From the NCBI GenBank assembly GCA_002083475.1, contig LWDI01000085.1, positions 1-24,880 on the forward strand: a stretch of 24,880 bases of DNA. The letters run 5' to 3'. The DNA is from Proteobacteria bacterium SG_bin5. GTDB lineage: Bacteria; Pseudomonadota; Alphaproteobacteria; Sphingomonadales; Sphingomonadaceae. Position 1 is the first letter of the stretch. Every line of letters starts with the position of its first letter. Positions 21,907 through 24,880 of the stretch are shown one piece after another. The position numbers were made by a program, and so were the translations under genes. The notes below the pieces were generated by a model. It was given only the letters and a program-made list of their open reading frames with translations, was not told the origin of the DNA and searched no databases.

Positions 21907-22872
21907 ATGCGCCTCCTGAAGCTCATTCCCGACAATACGAACATCGGCTTCGTCCGGCTGCGCTATTGGGCGTTCGGGCTCACCGCGCTGCTGACGCTCG
22001 CGGCGCTGGCGAGCGTGCTCGCGCTGCGGCTCAACCTGGGCGTCGATTTCGTCGGCGGGTTGATGATCGAGGAGAAGTTCGCGACCGAACCCTCGCTCGA
22101 CAAGCTGCGCGGCACCATCGAGCGGCTGAACCTGGGCGAGGTCCGGCTCCAGCAATTCGGCGATCCCAAGACCGTGTCGATCCGTCTGCCCGCGCCCGAA
22201 AGCAGCGACAAGGCGGCGGCGCAAACCGTCGTTCGCCAGGTGCAGACGGCGATCGACCGCGAATTCCCGGGCGCGCGCTTTTCCAAGCAAGACGTCGTCT
22301 CGGGCAAGGTATCGAACGAGCTGATCTGGCGCGGCGCGCTCGCGGTGCTGGCGGCGGTGTTCGGCATCGGCCTGTTCGCGATCCTGCGCTTCGAATGGCA
22401 GTTCGGCGTCTCCACCGTGGTCGCGATCGTCCACGACGTGCTGATGACCCTGGGCTTTTTCGCGATCACCCAGTGGGAAGTCGATCTCAACATCGTCGCG
22501 GCGGTGCTGACGATCATCGGCTATTCGATCAACGACAAGATCGTGATCGACGATCGTATTCGCGAGAATATGCGCCGCTACCGCAAGATGGACATGCGCG
22601 AGATCATCGACCTCTCGGTGAACGAGACGCTGCCGCGCACGGTGATGACCTCGCTCACGATCCTGCTCGCGCTCGGCGCGCTGCTGATCTTCGGCGGGCA
22701 TGTGCTGCGCGGCTTCACCGCGGCGATGGTGCTGGGCGTGATCGTCGGCACTTATTCGTCGATCTACGTCTCCTCGTCGCTGCTGATTACCTTGGGGCTA
22801 CGCGCCGAGCCCGAAAAGCCCGCCAAGGCGAGCCCGATCGCGGGCGCCGAGCGGGTCGGCCCGCGCCGGTGA
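21907..22872 (+). CDS. secF: Protein translocase subunit SecF
   Basis: The 321-residue partner of SecD. It has an N-terminal TM helix (LRYWAFGLTALLTLAALASVLAL), then LNLGVDFVGGLMIEEKF (the SecF-type GxDFxGG motif), a short periplasmic domain, and C-terminal TM helices with ALRFEWQFGV-like, VAIVHDVLMTLGFFAI and ETLPRTVMTSLTILLALGAL segments. The TM4 motif reads GYSINDKIVIDDRIREN (22519-22569); the usual form has an aromatic residue before the DR. AAGGA lies 6 bases before the ATG. The stop overlaps the next gene as GTGA. Confidence 0.97.
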   Translation: MRLLKLIPDNTNIGFVRLRYWAFGLTALLTLAALASVLALRLNLGVDFVGGLMIEEKFATEPSLDKLRGTIERLNLGEVRLQQFGDPKTVSIRLPAPESSDKAAAQTVVRQVQTAIDREFPGARFSKQDVVSGKVSNELIWRGALAVLAAVFGIGLFAILRFEWQFGVSTVVAIVHDVLMTLGFFAITQWEVDLNIVAAVLTIIGYSINDKIVIDDRIRENMRRYRKMDMREIIDLSVNETLPRTVMTSLTILLALGALLIFGGHVLRGFTAAMVLGVIVGTYSSIYVSSSLLITLGLRAEPEKPAKASPIAGAERVGPRR

Positions 22873-23243
22873 AGCTCGCGCGCGAGGCCGCCGGCGCCGG
22901 GCCGCTGATCAGCGGCTTCGCGCGCGGCGGTTTCCGCATCGACGACAAGATTTTCCTGGGGCTGCTGCTCACCCCGCGCCGCGCCGACGGCTGGGAGGCG
23001 CCGGCGATCGACGCGCTGGACGCGGCCGCGCTCGCGCCGATCCTCGCGCTCGATCCCGCGCCCGAATTCATCCTGCTCGGCACCGGCGCGGCGCTCACCC
23101 GTCCGCCGCCCGCGCTGATCGAAGCGCTTGCCGCGCGCGACATCGGCATCGAGCCGATGGACAGCCGCGCCGCCGCGCGCGCCTGGGGGCTGCTGCGCGG
23201 CGAAGGCCGCTGGATCGCCGCCGCGCTTTATCCCTGGGGCTAA
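22869..23243 (+). CDS. Mth938-like (NDUFAF3/DUF498) domain protein
   Basis: A 124-residue protein with the Mth938 fold: GPLISGFARGGFRIDDKIFL, GLLLTPRRADGW, PAPEFILLGTGAALTRPPPAL, LAARDIGIEPMDSRAAARAW and a final AALYPWG are typical. The mitochondrial homologue NDUFAF3 assists complex I assembly, and in alphaproteobacteria the gene regularly follows secF. The exact bacterial role is not established. It starts with GTG at 22869, overlapping the secF stop (GTGA), so it is coupled to the sec operon. Confidence 0.9.
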   Translation: MKLAREAAGAGPLISGFARGGFRIDDKIFLGLLLTPRRADGWEAPAIDALDAAALAPILALDPAPEFILLGTGAALTRPPPALIEALAARDIGIEPMDSRAAARAWGLLRGEGRWIAAALYPWG

Positions 23244-23301
23244 ACCCCCTTCCGTTACGCGCGCGCGCGACTATGCTCCGCGCCAAACAGAGGAGGGGAT
23301 G

Positions 23302-24471
23302 ATGTTCGCACGCCTGATTGCGCTGGCGCTCGCCGCCGGTGCCCTGCCCGCCGCCGCGCAGCAACCGAGCGCGCCCGCCGTCGCCCCCGCCCCCGATTAT
23401 GCCCAGCCGAGCGCCTGGCTCTGCCTGCCCGGCCGCGCCGATCCTTGCGCGAGCAACCAGGACGCGACCGTGATCGCCGCCGATGGCAGCCGCACGATCG
23501 AGAAATTCACCGCCGCCACCAAGCCGGGCTTCGATTGCTTCTACGTCTATCCCACCGTCTCGCTCGATCCGACGCCCAACAGCGATCTGAACGCCGGCCC
23601 GGAAGAACTCGCGGTCGCGGCGATCCAGGCGGCGCGCTTCACGAAGAATTGCCGCGTTTTCGCGCCGCTTTATCGCCAGGTGACGATCACCGCGCTCGGC
23701 GCCGTGCTCGCGGGCAAGCCGGTCGCCGCCGATCGCGCGCTTGCCTTTGGCGACGTCGCCGCCGCCTGGCGCCATTATCTCGCCACCGAAAACAAGGGGC
23801 GCGGCGTGGTGCTGATCGGCCATAGCCAGGGCAGCTATGTGTTGAAGGAGTTGATCCAGCGCGAGATCGACGGCAAGCCCGCGCAAAAGCAGCTGATCTC
23901 GGCGATGCTGATCGGCGCCAACGTCGGCGTGCCCGAGGGCGGGGTGGTCGGCGGCGAGTTCAAGGCGGTGCCGCTCTGCCGCGCGCCCGATCAGACCGGC
24001 TGCGTGGTGACTTATGTCTCGTTCCGCGAAAGCGCGCCGCCGCCGGAGAATAGCCGCTTCGGCGTCGTGCCCGAGACCGGGCGCCAAGCGGGGTGTACCG
24101 ATCCGGCGGCGCTGGGCGCGGCGCCGGGGGCGTTCCAGGTGGCGGACGCGTATCTCCCCGCCAAATCGGGGTTCGGCGCGGCACCGATGGGGCCCTGGAC
24201 CAGCGACGGCGCGCCGGTGACGACGCGTTTCGTGAAAGTGCCGGGGCTGCTCTCGATCGGCTGCGCGCGCGCGGGCAAGTTCAGCTATTTGGCGGTGCGG
24301 GTGAACGCCGACCCCGCCGATCCGCGCACCGACGGCATCACCGGCGACGTCGTGGTCGCGGGAAAGATCCTGCCCGATTGGGGGCTGCATCTGATCGACA
24401 TGCCGGTCGCGATGGGCGATCTGGTGACGCTGAGCGCCCGCCAGGCCGAGGCTTGGGCGAAGCGGCGCTAG
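23302..24471 (+). CDS. Secreted DUF3089 family alpha/beta hydrolase
   Basis: A 389-residue predicted lipase/esterase-like enzyme. It has a signal peptide (MFARLIALALAAGALPAAAQ), DCFYVYPTVSLDPTPNSDLN (a DUF3089 hallmark), VFAPLYRQVT, and the nucleophile elbow GHSQGS (about 23818-23835) followed by YVLKELIQREIDGKP. The later part is rich in paired cysteines (PLCRAPDQTGC), consistent with oxidation in the periplasm. Two adjacent ATGs occur (23299 and 23302); the second is preferred because AGGAGG at 23291-23296 then lies 5 bases upstream. The substrate is unknown. It ends 3 bases before the stop of the convergent TonB-like gene. Confidence 0.88.
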   Translation: MFARLIALALAAGALPAAAQQPSAPAVAPAPDYAQPSAWLCLPGRADPCASNQDATVIAADGSRTIEKFTAATKPGFDCFYVYPTVSLDPTPNSDLNAGPEELAVAAIQAARFTKNCRVFAPLYRQVTITALGAVLAGKPVAADRALAFGDVAAAWRHYLATENKGRGVVLIGHSQGSYVLKELIQREIDGKPAQKQLISAMLIGANVGVPEGGVVGGEFKAVPLCRAPDQTGCVVTYVSFRESAPPPENSRFGVVPETGRQAGCTDPAALGAAPGAFQVADAYLPAKSGFGAAPMGPWTSDGAPVTTRFVKVPGLLSIGCARAGKFSYLAVRVNADPADPRTDGITGDVVVAGKILPDWGLHLIDMPVAMGDLVTLSARQAEAWAKRR

Positions 24472-24474
24472 GCG

Positions 24475-24880
24475 TCACTCGTCCTCGGGCCGGGCGATGA
24501 ACTCCTGGCGCTGGATCATCGTCGAGCGCACCGGATCGCCGTCTTCGTCGAGCGCGGGGCGGAAGCGGAAGCGCTCGCGGATCAGGCGGCAGATCAGCGC
24601 GTCGACTTCGGGGTAACCGCTCGAACGATCGACGCCGCAGCGGCTGACGCGGCCATCGACCTCGATCACATAGCGCAGCTCCATCCGCACGCTGCGTTCG
24701 GTGTCGCGCAGCCACGCGGGGAGATCGCCATAGCCTAGCCGGCCCCGGGCGAGGCGTGGCGGCGTGTCCCCGCCCTCGCCATCGCCATCGCCATCGCCGT
24801 CACCGCGTCCGCCGCCGCCGCGCCCATCGCCGATGCCGCCCGCGCCGGTGCCGGGGCCGGGCCGCTCGGCGGCGCCTTGC
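24475..24880 (-). CDS. TonB-like energy-transducer protein, C-terminal part, cut by window edge
   Basis: The minus-strand frame is open to the end of the window, so only the last 135 or so residues are seen. The far C-terminus resembles a TonB-type domain: RYVIEVDGRVSRCGVDRSSG, EVDALICRLIRERFRFRPAL and a final MIQRQEFIARPEDE. Ahead of it is a Gly/Asp-rich low-complexity segment with GDGDGDGDGE, as expected for the periplasm-spanning linker. TonB couples inner-membrane energy to outer-membrane receptors; an orphan TonB-like protein of another function is possible. No start codon is visible; the GTG/ATG near 24684-24690 are internal. Confidence 0.7.
   Translation of the reverse strand, partial: QGAAERPGPGTGAGGIGDGRGGGGRGDGDGDGDGEGGDTPPRLARGRLGYGDLPAWLRDTERSVRMELRYVIEVDGRVSRCGVDRSSGYPEVDALICRLIRERFRFRPALDEDGDPVRSTMIQRQEFIARPEDE
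24774..24805. repeat. Hexanucleotide tandem repeat in the TonB-like gene
   Basis: Near-perfect copies of GCCATC on the + strand encode the GD repeats of the linker on the minus strand. A 6-base unit changes length without shifting frame. Confidence 0.65.

Noticed and set aside
20074..22701. Minus-strand open frame of 875 codons across secD and secF
   Set aside because: Antisense to well-supported secDF. Its His/Arg/Asp-rich composition is what GC-rich codon bias produces on the opposite strand; no domain is recognisable.

Overview
The window is a high-GC alphaproteobacterial chromosome segment, most likely from a sphingomonad (Sphingomonas/Sphingopyxis type). The evidence is the protein sequences, the start/stop overlaps (TGATG, ATGA, GTGA), the palindromic intergenic repeats typical of that group, and the yajC-secD-secF order. 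Most of it is ordinary core metabolism and secretion. The exception is an AT-richer accessory island at about 7.75-10.74 kb.

Layout. 1-2447: gyrB, truncated at the window start. 2491-3789 (-): Tat-exported beta-propeller lactonase-like protein. 4033-4899 (+): a tiny membrane protein, hisE and a HIT protein, all overlapping. 5028-6584 (+): APC amino-acid permease, ending in a strong hairpin. 6696-7664 (-): class II fructose-1,6-bisphosphatase (glpX). 8032-10385 (-): a three-gene operon in the island, coding for a CHAT-type protease, a 100-residue protein of the Pepco/Trypco1 type, and a complete ribosomal protein uL15 fused to an unknown C-terminal domain. 10762-13009 (-): a HAD hydrolase, dapD and a glutaminyl-peptide cyclotransferase, translationally overlapping. 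13076-14065 (+): a luciferase-like flavin oxidoreductase. 14103-14290: nested REP-like repeats. 14447-15091 (+): a VUT/YhhQ queuosine-precursor transporter. 15098-15606 (-): a YefM-YoeB toxin-antitoxin pair. 15695-17886 (+): a DUF6445 putative oxygenase overlapping an ATP-dependent DNA ligase. 17959-18239: a terminator and several repeats. 18316-19761 (-): an exported membrane dipeptidase with a 198-bp palindromic element inserted in frame in its signal peptide. 19967-23243 (+): yajC-secD-secF plus an Mth938-domain gene. 23302-24471 (+): a secreted DUF3089 alpha/beta hydrolase. 24475-end (-): a TonB-like C-terminus cut by the window edge.

The main discovery candidate is the CHAT / Pepco-like / uL15-fusion operon. 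CHAT proteases (caspase/separase clan) and Pepco/Trypco partners are known components of bacterial conflict and programmed-death systems. A ribosomal-protein paralogue with an added domain as the third subunit is, as far as I know, not a described arrangement. It suggests a system that watches, mimics or targets the large ribosomal subunit. The function is inference; the gene order, tight spacing and domain resemblances are read from the sequence. The second notable point is the palindromic repeat inside the dipeptidase reading frame, which resembles the protein-coding palindromic elements known from Rickettsia.
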